NCBI GenBank assembly: GCA_016841965.1
Contig: JAEANN010000057.1
Location: forward strand, 1 to 64,000
DNA from: Candidatus Roseilinea mizusawaensis
GTDB taxonomy: Bacteria; Chloroflexota; Anaerolineae; J036; Brachytrichaceae
Direction of reading: 5' to 3'
DNA: 64,000 nt
In this document: positions 8,042 through 16,647 of the stretch, one piece after another
Layout of the letters: every line of letters starts with the position of its first letter
Position numbering within the stretch: the first letter of the stretch is position 1
Translations under genes and position numbers: made by a program
Notes under the pieces: model-generated
Told to the model about the DNA's origin: nothing
Database searches by the model: none
The model's input: only the letters and a program-made list of their open reading frames with translations

Positions 8042-9394
8042 TCATTGCGCCACATAGTCGAATACGGCTACAGTTTCGACGTGGTGTGTCTGTGGAAATA
8101 AATCAAGCGGTTGAGCGTATTGCAAGCGGTATCCCAAGTTGTCCAGCCGGCCGGCGTCGCGCGCCAATGTAGCCGGCTCGCAGGACACATACACCAATCG
8201 CGACGCGCCGATTTGCGCAATCTTTGATAGGACCTCTGCATCGACTCCCGCCCGCGGTGGATCCATCACCACACGCTGCCACGTTTGCCCGTTCACCCGG
8301 CTATCGAGCAGACCATGCCTGACATCGGCCTGGATGATTGTTGCGTTCTTCTGCCCATGCAGATTCCTGCGCGCATCTCGCACGGCGCTGGGACTCGACT
8401 CGATGCCCATCACCTGGCCGGCGCGAGCGCTGATCGGCGCGGTGAATAGGCCGGCCCCGCAGTACAGATCCAGCACGTGCTCTGTCCCATCTAGCTCCAG
8501 CGCCTGCATGACCGTGTCCACCAGTTGGCCGGCCATTACTGTGTTCACCTGAAAGAACGTCGTTGCTGAATACCTGTAGGTGATGTCCTGCACCCGCTCG
8601 CGCAACCAAGAACTGCCGACGACAATGCGACTTTTCCCGTCAATGGTGCTTACCGCGATGGCCGTGCGCATCGGTACCGACAGGCCGGCCACTAGGCCGG
8701 CCACTTTGCGGGCGGCCTCTTCAAGGGCGGCCTCTTCGAGGGCGGCCTCTTCGAGGGCGGCCTCTTCGAGGGTGCCCTCTTCGAGGGCGGCCTCTTCGAG
8801 GCTATCCCTGTCAAGCTCAAACACGATCATTCGCTCGTCGGTTGCTACCCCTGCTCGGAGGTGTATCTCTCGCAGATGATCGGGTGGGTGAATGGTTGCC
8901 TGGATCAGGAAGTGCAGCAGTTGCTGCAGAGATAGATCGAGAATCGGGCAGTCATGCACCGGCACTATCTGTTGCGAGCCGGCCTTGCGGTAGCCAATCG
9001 CGCCATCTGTGGACATGGCAACCTGGGTGTGATTGCGATAACCATATGGCAGCGGGCATGGAATGCAGGGCAACACGTTGATATCTGGCAGTTTGCCGAT
9101 CCGCCCAAGTTGCTCCGCGACGATGTGTGTTTTGAATCTCACTTGCGCCTCGTATGTTGCGTGTTGCCACTCGCACCCGCCACATACGCCAAAGTGCGGG
9201 CAAGGCGGCGTTACACGGGCGGGCGACCTGCGAATAATCTCGATGGCTGTGCCACGCGCGTAGGATTTACGTCGGTGAGTAATGGCTGCCTCGACGATCT
9301 CACCGGGCAGGCCATAGCGGACGAAGACTACCAGACCCGCGGCCCGGCCAACCGCCTCGCCACTGGGCGACATCTCTGTCAGCTCGATGCGCAT
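8042..9394 (-). CDS. 23S rRNA (uracil-C5)-methyltransferase, RumA/RlmD family
   Basis: A 450-residue SAM-dependent m5U methyltransferase. An N-terminal TRAM domain (1-55) is followed by Fe-S cysteines C65-x5-C71-x2-C74 with a fourth in HDCPIL. The catalytic domain has LDLYCGAGLF, VVMDPPRAGVD and the nucleophile region YVSCEPATLARD. ATG 9394 is preceded by TACAAT seven bases upstream and no Shine-Dalgarno, suggesting a leaderless mRNA. An insertion of six 15-base repeats (8711-8800) adds a Glu/Ala-rich stretch in the middle. Which uridine is methylated cannot be decided here. Confidence 0.92.
   Translation of the reverse strand: MRIELTEMSPSGEAVGRAAGLVVFVRYGLPGEIVEAAITHRRKSYARGTAIEIIRRSPARVTPPCPHFGVCGGCEWQHATYEAQVRFKTHIVAEQLGRIGKLPDINVLPCIPCPLPYGYRNHTQVAMSTDGAIGYRKAGSQQIVPVHDCPILDLSLQQLLHFLIQATIHPPDHLREIHLRAGVATDERMIVFELDRDSLEEAALEEGTLEEAALEEAALEEAALEEAARKVAGLVAGLSVPMRTAIAVSTIDGKSRIVVGSSWLRERVQDITYRYSATTFFQVNTVMAGQLVDTVMQALELDGTEHVLDLYCGAGLFTAPISARAGQVMGIESSPSAVRDARRNLHGQKNATIIQADVRHGLLDSRVNGQTWQRVVMDPPRAGVDAEVLSKIAQIGASRLVYVSCEPATLARDAGRLDNLGYRLQYAQPLDLFPQTHHVETVAVFDYVAQ
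8711..8800. repeat. in-frame 15-bp minisatellite inside the methyltransferase gene
   Basis: Six tandem 15-base units of GGCGGCCTCTTCGAG, two with one to three changes. On the coding strand each unit reads Leu-Glu-Glu-Ala-Ala or a variant. The array is in frame and preserves the gene. Confidence 0.95.
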
Positions 9395-9448
9395 GCGGCA
9401 AATTGTAGCCCTCTGTGGACGCAATGCCCGTGCGCCCCTGCCCGGCCT

Positions 9449-9477
9449 TTGACATCTGCTGGTGCCGATGATACAGT
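9449..9477 (+). promoter_or_regulatory. promoter of the GNAT gene
   Basis: TTGACA (9449-9454) and TACAGT (9472-9477) are separated by 17 bases. The expected start of transcription is only about six bases before the ATG at 9490, and no Shine-Dalgarno is visible, so the message is nearly leaderless. Confidence 0.7.
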
Positions 9478-9489
9478 CGGGCAGCACCA

Positions 9490-10515
9490 ATGAACATTGT
9501 GGGCGTGCCCATGCTGCTCGACGAACAGCCTGCTTTCGAGCTGGGGTTAGTCTCCGACTATAGTCAAGTCGAACTGGCGAATCTGGCCGCCAGTCGGCGG
9601 TTGCTAGACCGGCTGGATTGGTGGCTCGTGGAAGATTGGGCCGCCAGCGATGCGTTTGTCGCCGCAGGGCAAGCAGGGAAGTTGCTTGGCGCGATGCTTG
9701 CGGCGCCGGCTCTGCTCGACAATATCGATCACCTTGCTAGCGCCCGTTCGGATGTGGCCTGGCTGAGCTGGTGCGCTATTCGCGACAACGTGTCTGCCAC
9801 GCCGCTTATTCGCCGGTTGGTCGAAGTGTGCAGCAGTGCGCTGCAACAGGCTGGCGTGCGTCGGTTGATGTGCCTTGTCCAATCGGTTCATTGGTTGACA
9901 CCCCATCTGCGCGATCTGGGCTTTCGGCGTGTGGACGAAGTTGTGACCCTTGTGCTGCGTCAGACTGATTGGCGCGCCGATGCGCCTGCCCTACGCTCAC
10001 CGGCCGCGATCTACATACGACCTGCACAAGCGTCTGATATGCCGGCTGTGCTGGCTGTGGACAACAGCGCTTTTGAAGCGCCCTGGCGCATGTCTATGCA
10101 AGCTTTTGTCCGTGCCTGGCGTGTCGCTTCGGTGTTGCTGGTGGCTGAGTACGCCGGCCAGGTGGCCGGCTATGTCCTGGCGACCCGCCTGGGCAATGAC
10201 GCTCACATTGCACGCCTGGCAGTGCGTCCCGATCAGCAGGGCCGTGGCATTGGCTCGGCTTTGCTCCACAGCGCGCTGAGCCGGTTGCTCGATGATGGCG
10301 CTGTTCAGAATGTCACCCTGAACACTCAGGCCAGCAATGCCATATCGCTTGGGCTTTACCGTCGGTTTGGCTTTCGGCCTATCAGGCTGCGCCTGCGCGT
10401 GATGTGTCTTGATCTAGAGGGCGCCTCAAGGGCGCCTCAAACGGTCGGTCGCCTGGCCGGATGTCATCGCTATGAAGAAAGGCTTGACCAGGAAGAAAGC
10501 GCGAGACGCGGCTAA
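9490..10515 (+). CDS. GNAT family acetyltransferase, two-domain
   Basis: A 341-residue protein whose C-terminal half is a clear GNAT domain: IYIRPAQASDMPAVLAVD opens it, and ARLAVRPDQQGRGIGSALL is the acetyl-CoA-binding motif A. LYRRFGFRPI closes it, as in RimI-like enzymes. The N-terminal half (about 15-160) resembles a degenerate GNAT fold without the Q/RxxGxG/A motif. The substrate is unknown. The last 44 bases overlap the amidase gene, suggesting an operon. Confidence 0.85.
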   Translation: MNIVGVPMLLDEQPAFELGLVSDYSQVELANLAASRRLLDRLDWWLVEDWAASDAFVAAGQAGKLLGAMLAAPALLDNIDHLASARSDVAWLSWCAIRDNVSATPLIRRLVEVCSSALQQAGVRRLMCLVQSVHWLTPHLRDLGFRRVDEVVTLVLRQTDWRADAPALRSPAAIYIRPAQASDMPAVLAVDNSAFEAPWRMSMQAFVRAWRVASVLLVAEYAGQVAGYVLATRLGNDAHIARLAVRPDQQGRGIGSALLHSALSRLLDDGAVQNVTLNTQASNAISLGLYRRFGFRPIRLRLRVMCLDLEGASRAPQTVGRLAGCHRYEERLDQEESARRG

Positions 10516-11380
10516 AGTTCAGCGCGCGACAGTTCAACGTGCTCAGCGCGCAGGCCGAAGACAGGCGGCGCAGGGGGCGCGACGCCTATCGCCTGCGCAG
10601 TATGATTCAGACAAGGTTGTCGTTCCGCGCCCCGATCTCGATGTATTGCCGGGGGCGCAAGTTGAGCTGCCTTTTCAGTTCCGGCGCGCGTTTGTTGTGC
10701 TTATTGTGCTGGTTGGATTGGTGCTGATCGGCCTGGTGGTTGCCCAGAACTGGCAGGGTTTTGTAGCGTTGCAAAGCGCCGGCTACACGGACCTGTCGAA
10801 TAGCGAACCGGCCTCGACGCTGGCTGCGCCAAAAGCCGGCCCGGCCCGCATCGGTATTGTCAGCGGGCATCGCGGCAACGACAGCGGCGCTGTGTGCGCC
10901 GACGGCTTGACAGAGGCGCAGGTCAATTTTGATCATGCGGTGCGCGTGGCCAGTCTGTTGCGCGCACAGGGATACACCGTCGATATCCTCGAAGAGTTTG
11001 ACCCGCGACTGCGCGGCTATGTGGCAGACGTGCTGGTGTCGATCCACGCGGATTCCTGCGCTTACATCAACGATCTGGCTACTGGCTTCAAGGTCACGCG
11101 CGCCGTGGACAGCCCACTGCCCGAAGCCGATGATCGTCTGGTCGTCTGTCTCACTGCGCGCTATCAACGGGTAACCGGTCTCCGCTTCCACGCTAACACT
11201 GTCACTTACGACATGACGCAGTACCATGCGTTTTACGAGATTGATCGTGCCACGCCGGCGGCTATCATCGAAACTGGATTTCTCTACCTTGACCGTACCC
11301 TCTTGACCCGCAAAGCTGACCAAGTGGCCCAGGGCATTGTGGATGGTATTCTGTGCTACCTGAATGGTGAGACGCCCTAG
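10472..11380 (+). CDS. N-acetylmuramoyl-L-alanine amidase, membrane-anchored
   Basis: A 302-residue protein with a very basic N-terminus (1-60), one transmembrane helix (about 71-94, FVVLIVLVGLVLIGLVVAQ), and an extracellular Amidase_3 domain. Zinc and catalytic motifs are visible: VSGHRGNDSGAVC, GLTEAQVNFD, SIHADSC and AIIETGFLY. The family cleaves the amide bond between muramic acid and L-alanine. It starts inside the upstream GNAT gene and is followed 29 bases later by an L,D-transpeptidase, giving a small cell-wall cluster. Confidence 0.88.
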   Translation: MKKGLTRKKARDAAKVQRATVQRAQRAGRRQAAQGARRLSPAQYDSDKVVVPRPDLDVLPGAQVELPFQFRRAFVVLIVLVGLVLIGLVVAQNWQGFVALQSAGYTDLSNSEPASTLAAPKAGPARIGIVSGHRGNDSGAVCADGLTEAQVNFDHAVRVASLLRAQGYTVDILEEFDPRLRGYVADVLVSIHADSCAYINDLATGFKVTRAVDSPLPEADDRLVVCLTARYQRVTGLRFHANTVTYDMTQYHAFYEIDRATPAAIIETGFLYLDRTLLTRKADQVAQGIVDGILCYLNGETP

Positions 11381-11409
11381 AGGTAATCGGTTTGGGAGGA
11401 CACGATCAC

Positions 11410-11949
11410 GTGCGAAAGTTTCAAATCCCCTTTGGAGTGCTTCATCGGGTTACCATGAGGGTGCGCATGGCACATAGGCTTTTGGCGCTGCTGCCGGCGC
11501 TGACATTTTCAATGGCATTGGTGTCGGCGCCGGTTGTGTCGGCGCCGGTTGTGTCGGCGCCGGTTGACGTCGATGCGCAGTCGTTGCTCGGCGCCCAATC
11601 TGGCAAGTGGATCGAAGTCATTTTGTCTCAACAACGGCTGATCGCCTGGGAAAATGGCCGGGCTGTGATGAGTTCGCCCATTTCTAGCGGCCTGCCGCGC
11701 ACGCCGACCCGGCGTGGCACCTTTCGTATTCAGAAAAAGTACAGAGCGGTGCGTATGCGCGGCCCCGGCTACGACCTACCGCGCGTGCCCTATACGATGT
11801 TCTATTCTGGCAGCTATGCCATCCATGGCGCGTACTGGCACAGCAACTTTGGTCGCCCCATGAGCCATGGTTGTGTGAACCTGCCTGTGTCTTTCGCGCG
11901 CCGGCTGTATGCCTGGGCGCCCAGGGGCACGTTGGTGGTCATTCGTTAG
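11410..11949 (+). CDS. L,D-transpeptidase (YkuD domain)
   Basis: A secreted 179-residue enzyme, probably forming 3-3 peptidoglycan cross-links or attaching proteins. The YkuD signature is complete: IHGAYWHSNFGRPMSHGCVNL holds the catalytic His and Cys. A signal peptide (LLALLPALTFSMALVSAPV) contains three perfect 15-base repeats encoding VSAPV. GTG 11410 was chosen because GGGAGGA lies nine bases upstream; ATG 11455 is an alternative that leaves a shorter, more typical signal peptide. Confidence 0.88.
   Translation: MRKFQIPFGVLHRVTMRVRMAHRLLALLPALTFSMALVSAPVVSAPVVSAPVDVDAQSLLGAQSGKWIEVILSQQRLIAWENGRAVMSSPISSGLPRTPTRRGTFRIQKKYRAVRMRGPGYDLPRVPYTMFYSGSYAIHGAYWHSNFGRPMSHGCVNLPVSFARRLYAWAPRGTLVVIR
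11521..11565. repeat. three perfect 15-bp coding repeats
   Basis: GTGTCGGCGCCGGTT is repeated three times without change, in frame, encoding VSAPV at the end of the transpeptidase signal peptide. Confidence 0.95.
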
Positions 11950-11979
11950 GCCGGGTGCGGGCGCCAGGGTCAAAAAATC

Positions 11980-12807
11980 ATGCCCACAGATGAGCGCGCG
12001 TCACACGGTGTGTCGCGCAAATTTCTTCTCGCTTTGGCGCTGTGCTGTGCGTTAGCCGTCGCTGTTCCATGCGCAGTGTCGCGTGTCCGCGACGAACAGA
12101 TTGCCATCGGGCAGTGGGATGATATCAAAGTACGCGGGGCCTTGCGCGTAGCCATGGACCCCGGCTGGCGGCCATTCTCGTTTTTCGATGATGCCGGTTG
12201 GCAGGGCCTGGACGCAGACCTGACGCGCGAGATCGCCCGCCGGCTGCACCTGGCCGTCCAGCCTGACCCAGTTGGCTATGACGCCATTTATGATGCGCTG
12301 CATCTCCAGCGCGATGATATTGCTGTGTCGGCGCTCGTCATCGATCCCGCGCGCACGGCGACCATCGCCTACAGCGTGGCCTACTTCGACGCCGGCATTC
12401 ACATGGTTGTGTTTGGCAATCCCACCGTTCGACATCCCCGCGATCTTGAAGGCCGGCGCGTGGCTGTGGCATTGGGTTCGGACGCAGATCGTCTGGCGCG
12501 CTATTGGGAACGCCGGGTGGCCAATCTGAGCCGTGTCACGACAGAAGACGAGGCCGGCGCAGTGGCGCTTGCGCGAGCAGGCCGTGCTGATGCAGCCCTG
12601 GTCGAAGCGTGGACTGCGCTGCGCGCAACCAGTGACCTGGCCGATGATGCGTTCACACGGGTCAGTGTCGAGCCGCGCTTATACGCGATTGCTGTGCGCC
12701 GTGACAACACGCGCCTGCTTGCGGCCTTGAATGCGACACTGTCGGACATGCGCGCAGATGGCACGCTGCGCGCGCTCATCGACCGTTGGGTGGCGGCGGA
12801 TCGATGA
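11980..12807 (+). CDS. extracellular solute-binding protein, family 3
   Basis: A 275-residue periplasmic-type binding protein for polar amino acids or similar small ligands. It has an N-terminal signal anchor (FLLALALCCALAVAVPCAV). The family 3 pattern follows: LRVAMDPGWRPFSFFD, GLDADLTREIARRL and the YDAIYDALHLQRDDIAVSAL segment. The C-terminus keeps ALNATLSDMRADGTLRALIDRW. No permease or ATPase is adjacent, so the transport partner lies elsewhere or the protein is a stand-alone sensor. Confidence 0.85.
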   Translation: MPTDERASHGVSRKFLLALALCCALAVAVPCAVSRVRDEQIAIGQWDDIKVRGALRVAMDPGWRPFSFFDDAGWQGLDADLTREIARRLHLAVQPDPVGYDAIYDALHLQRDDIAVSALVIDPARTATIAYSVAYFDAGIHMVVFGNPTVRHPRDLEGRRVAVALGSDADRLARYWERRVANLSRVTTEDEAGAVALARAGRADAALVEAWTALRATSDLADDAFTRVSVEPRLYAIAVRRDNTRLLAALNATLSDMRADGTLRALIDRWVAADR

Positions 12808-12829
12808 GTAGCTATATCAGCCACCGCTC

Positions 12830-12838
12830 TGCTATACT
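12830..12838 (+). promoter_or_regulatory. extended -10 promoter element
   Basis: TGCTATACT is an extended -10 box (TGn-TATACT) 23 bases before the SH3 protein ATG. A Shine-Dalgarno-like GAGGTGG lies between. Confidence 0.6.
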
Positions 12839-12861
12839 GACTGACGAGGTGGCGCGCTGCC

Positions 12862-13605
12862 ATGTCGGGCCTCAAAAGCAATCGTAGCACTCACAGCCGT
12901 TCTCGCCTGCGCGTTGCCGGCGGCATGGCGCTTGGCTGCGCCGGCGTTCTGGTGCTGATCTCGCTGGTTGCCATGCCACTGCAATATTTGTTCAGTGTGC
13001 CCGACGCGCTGATCGACACGCCTAAGCCTGCTATTGCTCAAGCGCCGGCCCAACGCCCCAGCCGAACCCCGCGCCAAGCCGTAACGGCTTCTCCTGCGCC
13101 CCTCCAATCAGTTGCTCAGGATATTGCGCCCTCTGCTACGGCCACTGCTGCTACAGCCACTGCCGAACCCACATCGACGCCAACACCCGCCCCGACAAAC
13201 ACGCCGGCTGCCACCCCGACGCCATCCCCTGAGCCAACGCCCCCGCCGACAGTTACGCCCGCGCCCACTGCCACCCCACCGCCGACGCCTACTCCCACGC
13301 CCTTGCCTGTGGCGCGTGTGACACCGATCGACGGCACGTCGGCTGTCAACCTTAGATTTGGGCCGGGTTTGGGCTATGCTGTCATCGGCGTATTGCGGCG
13401 GGGCGAGTTCATCACTGTCACCGGCGTGGTACAAGATCAAGGGTGGTGGCGGGTGGATTTGGACGGCAAGCCAGCCTGGGTCTCTGCCCGTGTCGTCAAG
13501 CTGGATGGAGACAGGCAGTGGGTGGACATCGTGCCCGCAAAAGACATTCCGCGTCTGCCCCCGCCGCCGGCCACACTGCAACCGACTGCTGCACCGGGCA
13601 GCTAG
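12862..13605 (+). CDS. membrane-anchored SH3-domain protein
   Basis: A 247-residue protein. A basic N-terminus and one transmembrane helix (about 18-45) are followed by a long Thr/Pro/Ala linker (about 85-150). A bacterial SH3 domain (about 155-215) then contains SAVNLRFGPGLGYAVIGVLRRGE and GWWRVDLDGKPAWVSARVV. Such domains usually bind peptidoglycan or other cell-wall ligands. The Pro-rich linker is typical of surface proteins in this genome. Confidence 0.82.
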   Translation: MSGLKSNRSTHSRSRLRVAGGMALGCAGVLVLISLVAMPLQYLFSVPDALIDTPKPAIAQAPAQRPSRTPRQAVTASPAPLQSVAQDIAPSATATAATATAEPTSTPTPAPTNTPAATPTPSPEPTPPPTVTPAPTATPPPTPTPTPLPVARVTPIDGTSAVNLRFGPGLGYAVIGVLRRGEFITVTGVVQDQGWWRVDLDGKPAWVSARVVKLDGDRQWVDIVPAKDIPRLPPPPATLQPTAAPGS

Positions 13606-13618
13606 GCGCCTGCTCGCT

Positions 13619-14299
13619 TCAGTCTGTGTCTGCCTGGGCTGGGGTAGGGAGATGGCGTGGCCCAGCAGCGTTATGCGTGCTTGGGCCGGCGCTGGCCCGG
13701 CTGGCGTTTACAAAGTTCATCGCCCGGTCGATGCCTTGTTTCAACCAGATGACCAGTCCCTTGACTGCTCGCTCGCTGGCTTCTGCCATTTCTGCGCGTT
13801 CGGCGGCGCTGAACGGTTGCAACACAAAGCTGGCAGCGTCCATTTTGCCCGGTGGGCGTCCGATACCCACCCGCAGGCGGGGGAAATCCTGCGACCCCAG
13901 GCGAGCGATGATTGACTTCATGCCGTTGTGACCGCCGTTGCCGCCAAAGGGGCGCATGCGCAATTGGGCGAATGGGATGTCCAGTTCGTCATAGATCACC
14001 ATCAGATCGGGCAGGGCAACCTTGTAGAACCGGGCGATTGGGCTGACCGCCGAGCCGCTGTCATTCATGAACGTCTGTGGTTTAGCCAGCACAACTTTTT
14101 CACCTTCGATCTCGCCGATGGCGATGAGGGCGCGATTCATCATTTGGGTGAACTTCAGCCCATGCTTTTGGGCCAGCAAATCGGCGATGGCGAAGCCGAT
14201 ATTGTGGCGGGTTTCGGCATATTGCCGGCCTGGATTGCCGAGGCCGACGATCAGTCGCCAGCGGTGCGATGACACGTCGATTGGGTGCTGGTCTGGCAT
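13619..14299 (-). CDS. pth: peptidyl-tRNA hydrolase
   Basis: A 226-residue enzyme that frees tRNA from stalled peptidyl-tRNA. The hallmarks are VGLGNPGRQYAETRHNIGF (with the catalytic His), KPQTFMNDSG and GGNGGHNGMKSI. The C-terminus is about 30 residues longer than usual and low in complexity. ATG 14299 gives about 14 extra residues before the conserved start. It is transcribed after the Ig-like protein, 41 bases away. Confidence 0.95.
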   Translation of the reverse strand: MPDQHPIDVSSHRWRLIVGLGNPGRQYAETRHNIGFAIADLLAQKHGLKFTQMMNRALIAIGEIEGEKVVLAKPQTFMNDSGSAVSPIARFYKVALPDLMVIYDELDIPFAQLRMRPFGGNGGHNGMKSIIARLGSQDFPRLRVGIGRPPGKMDAASFVLQPFSAAERAEMAEASERAVKGLVIWLKQGIDRAMNFVNASRASAGPSTHNAAGPRHLPTPAQADTD

Positions 14300-14340
14300 G
14301 TCTATCAGTCCGGTTTATCAGTCAGATGGAGAGTCGCTGG

Positions 14341-14994
14341 TCAGCGTCCGTAGTCTACCGGCCTGTCCAAAAACCGGCGTAGTAAGACAGCAATCACACG
14401 CTTAAGCGCGATATATGCCCCCAGCCCTGCGAATGCCAGCAGCGCCATGCGCGCGCCCTGCAGGAATGCGGCCGGGATGGCGGCCAAATCGAACCCTGCT
14501 GCATCGGTCTCGCTCTCTGTGTTCTCGATTGTCTGTCCCGACTGGCCGGCGCTTTGTTGTGGCGCCAGCGTTTGACCGGCAGCATTGGTCGTTTTAAGGT
14601 TGCGCACAAACCCCTCGAACACAGACCCATCTGCGTTGATGACCTGCACACGCAAGGCATAGGCCCCATCGGGCAGCGGGCGCGTGTTCCACACTGCGAG
14701 TATGCCGTTTTCCACCGGCCGCGTGTCGCCGCCAATTACGATCCATGCCGCAAGGTCCGGCTCGCTGGCGTAGGCAATTTCGTAACGCACAAACTGGCCG
14801 GAGTTGGCTGTCCCCTGAATCGTGACATTCCCACGGATTGATTGCTCGTTGGAGGGTGAGACGATGCGGGCCAGCGGATTGGATTGGGCCGCCGCAGGTT
14901 GCGCCGGCATCTCCACAGCGTTCAACACTGCACACAGGCTGAACGCGATGATCAAACTAGCGGGCTGCCGCCAGGTGGATTGAACCAGCTTCAT
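14341..14994 (-). CDS. secreted Ig-like domain protein with C-terminal membrane helix
   Basis: A 217-residue protein with a signal peptide (about 1-38), then an Ig-like beta domain (about 40-135: PLARIVSPSNEQSIRGNVTI, PLPDGAYALRVQVINADG). A low-complexity Gln/Ser/Thr linker leads to a C-terminal transmembrane helix (MALLAFAGLGAYIALKRVIAVLL). It should be displayed outside and held by its tail. ATG 14994 was preferred; an ATG at 15036 would overlap the tmRNA promoter region. Confidence 0.75.
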   Translation of the reverse strand: MKLVQSTWRQPASLIIAFSLCAVLNAVEMPAQPAAAQSNPLARIVSPSNEQSIRGNVTIQGTANSGQFVRYEIAYASEPDLAAWIVIGGDTRPVENGILAVWNTRPLPDGAYALRVQVINADGSVFEGFVRNLKTTNAAGQTLAPQQSAGQSGQTIENTESETDAAGFDLAAIPAAFLQGARMALLAFAGLGAYIALKRVIAVLLRRFLDRPVDYGR

Positions 14995-15026
14995 AACAAG
15001 CCCGGATTGTACCCGACCCTCTGCGG

Positions 15027-15032
15027 TATAAT
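15027..15032 (+). promoter_or_regulatory. -10 box of the tmRNA gene
   Basis: A perfect TATAAT stands 13 bases before the mature tmRNA 5' end. No strong -35 is seen; TTGTAC at 15007 is too close. Confidence 0.6.
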
Positions 15033-15045
15033 GCATACCCTACAT

Positions 15046-15447
15046 GGGGATGTAATGGCTTCGACGGAATGGGCAGGCCCCGAGTGGCGAGCCGAGATGC
15101 GACTCTCGTTAAACAGCGCGCAGCACATGAAGTGCCAAGAATGTCAACTGGAATGCTGTTCCGGTCGCCGCGTAAGCGGTAGCCAGACGGCATCCGGCGC
15201 TTGATTGACGCCGGCGTCGCCCAGAGCCTCGCGTTGGTGGGATCTGGTTGCGGCGTAATAAAGCCAACGGGCGCCCGGCCGAAGCTCGTAGGCCGTTCGG
15301 GTTGCTGGCTGACAGCCGAAACCACGAGCTAGCGGTGCGCTAACCGTGTCGTCGCGGGTGCGCCACGCGAAACGAAAACGACGACTACGCTCGTAGTCAT
15401 TCGCGGTAGGTTCATTTCGGACCCGGGTTCGATTCCCGGCATCTCCA
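15046..15447 (+). ncRNA. ssrA: transfer-messenger RNA
   Basis: A 402-base tmRNA. The 5' end GGGGATG (15046-15052) pairs with CATCTCC (15440-15446) to form the tRNA-like acceptor stem, followed by discriminator A; CCA is not encoded. The conserved 5' GGCTTCGACG and 3' T-arm GGGTTCGATTCCC are present. The tag frame starts at GCC 15134 and ends TAA 15173-15175, encoding AKNVNWNAVPVAA, whose hydrophobic C-terminus fits ClpXP-type degradation tags. tmRNA with SmpB rescues stalled ribosomes. Confidence 0.97.
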
Positions 15448-15503
15448 CTTCACCCTCCTGCAGGCTTCAAGTCTGTGGGAGGGTGAGTGCTACACTCGGC
15501 TTC

Positions 15504-16631
15504 ATGCTCGCCATCGAACAAATCGATACGCGCAACCGCGCGCAGGTGGAGCGATTTGTCCGGCTGCCGCATCGGCTGTATGCCAATCACCCCTGCTGGG
15601 TTCCACCGCTGCTTGGCGACGCCCGGCTGATGCTGAACCGCCACAAACACCCCTACTACGCGCACTCGGACGCAGATTTCTTCATCGTCTCGCGCGATGG
15701 GCGGGATGTGGGGCGCATTGCGGCGCTGGAAAATCGCGCTTACAACCGCTATCACAACACGCGCCAGGCGCAGTTCTACTGCTTCGACGCCGAAGACGAT
15801 CTGGAAGCAGCCCGGCTGCTTTTGGAGACGGTGTTGGAGTGGGCGCGCGCCCGCGGCCTGAATCGCGTGGTCGGACCAAAAGGATTTGGCCCCCTCGACG
15901 GATACGGTATTCTGGTGCAGGGGTTCGAACATCGCCAGCTCATGACGATGATGAATTACAACTATTCCTACTACCCGGCGCTGCTGGAGGGGGCCGGCTT
16001 TCGCAAGGAAGTCGATTTCGTGTCGTGCTACATCGACGCGCAAAAGTTCCGGCTGCCGGAGCGTGTGCACTCTATTGCGCGCCGCGCGGCGGAGCGGTCT
16101 GGCCTAAAAGTGCTGCGTTTCACCCGCAAGCGCGAGGTAGTCAAATGGGCGCCCAAGATCGCCGAGGCTTATAACAAAGCCTTCGTCAACAACTGGGAGT
16201 ACTATCCGCTTGCCTGGCCGGAGATCAAACTGGTGCTCGACAATGTGTTGTTGCTGGCAGATGCGCGTCTGATCAAAATCATTGCGCACGGCGAGCGTGT
16301 GGTAGGCTTTCTGTTTGCCTTCCCGGATGTGTCTGCCGCGTTGCAGCGCGCGAAGGGCCGGCTGTTTCCGTTTGCCATCGTCGACTTGCTGATTGAGATG
16401 CGCCGCACGAAGTGGGTGGCGTTCAATGGGGCCGGCATTCTGCCGGAATATCACGGGCGGGGCGGTAATGCGCTGTTGTACTCTGAAATGGAACAGACGC
16501 TGCGCGCGTTCCACTTTCAGCACGGCGATCTGACGCAGGTGGCCGAAACGGCCACTCAGATGCGCGCCGACCTGGAGAACTTGGGCGCTCGGGCCTATAA
16601 AAATCACCGCGTCTACGCGCGGGACGTGTAA
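15504..16631 (+). CDS. GNAT-like acyltransferase of unknown substrate
   Basis: A 375-residue protein resembling a large family of GNAT-superfamily proteins often labelled hypothetical. Seen features are PHRLYANHPCWVPPLL near the N-terminus, KGFGPLDGYGILVQGF mid-way and GAGILPEYHGRGGNALLYSEME, which fits the acetyl-CoA loop. Start ATG 15504 is seven bases after TACACT, with no ribosome site, so the mRNA may be leaderless; an in-frame GTG lies at 15483. It follows tmRNA and stands alone. Confidence 0.78.
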   Translation: MLAIEQIDTRNRAQVERFVRLPHRLYANHPCWVPPLLGDARLMLNRHKHPYYAHSDADFFIVSRDGRDVGRIAALENRAYNRYHNTRQAQFYCFDAEDDLEAARLLLETVLEWARARGLNRVVGPKGFGPLDGYGILVQGFEHRQLMTMMNYNYSYYPALLEGAGFRKEVDFVSCYIDAQKFRLPERVHSIARRAAERSGLKVLRFTRKREVVKWAPKIAEAYNKAFVNNWEYYPLAWPEIKLVLDNVLLLADARLIKIIAHGERVVGFLFAFPDVSAALQRAKGRLFPFAIVDLLIEMRRTKWVAFNGAGILPEYHGRGGNALLYSEMEQTLRAFHFQHGDLTQVAETATQMRADLENLGARAYKNHRVYARDV

Positions 16632-16647
16632 CGCTGGGCCGGCCCGC

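Noticed and set aside
10607-11323. 238-residue minus-strand frame
   Set aside because: Antisense to the Amidase_3 gene, whose catalytic motifs are all intact.
15046-15325. Short protein frames inside the tmRNA region on both strands
   Set aside because: The region is fully explained by tmRNA structure and its tag frame.
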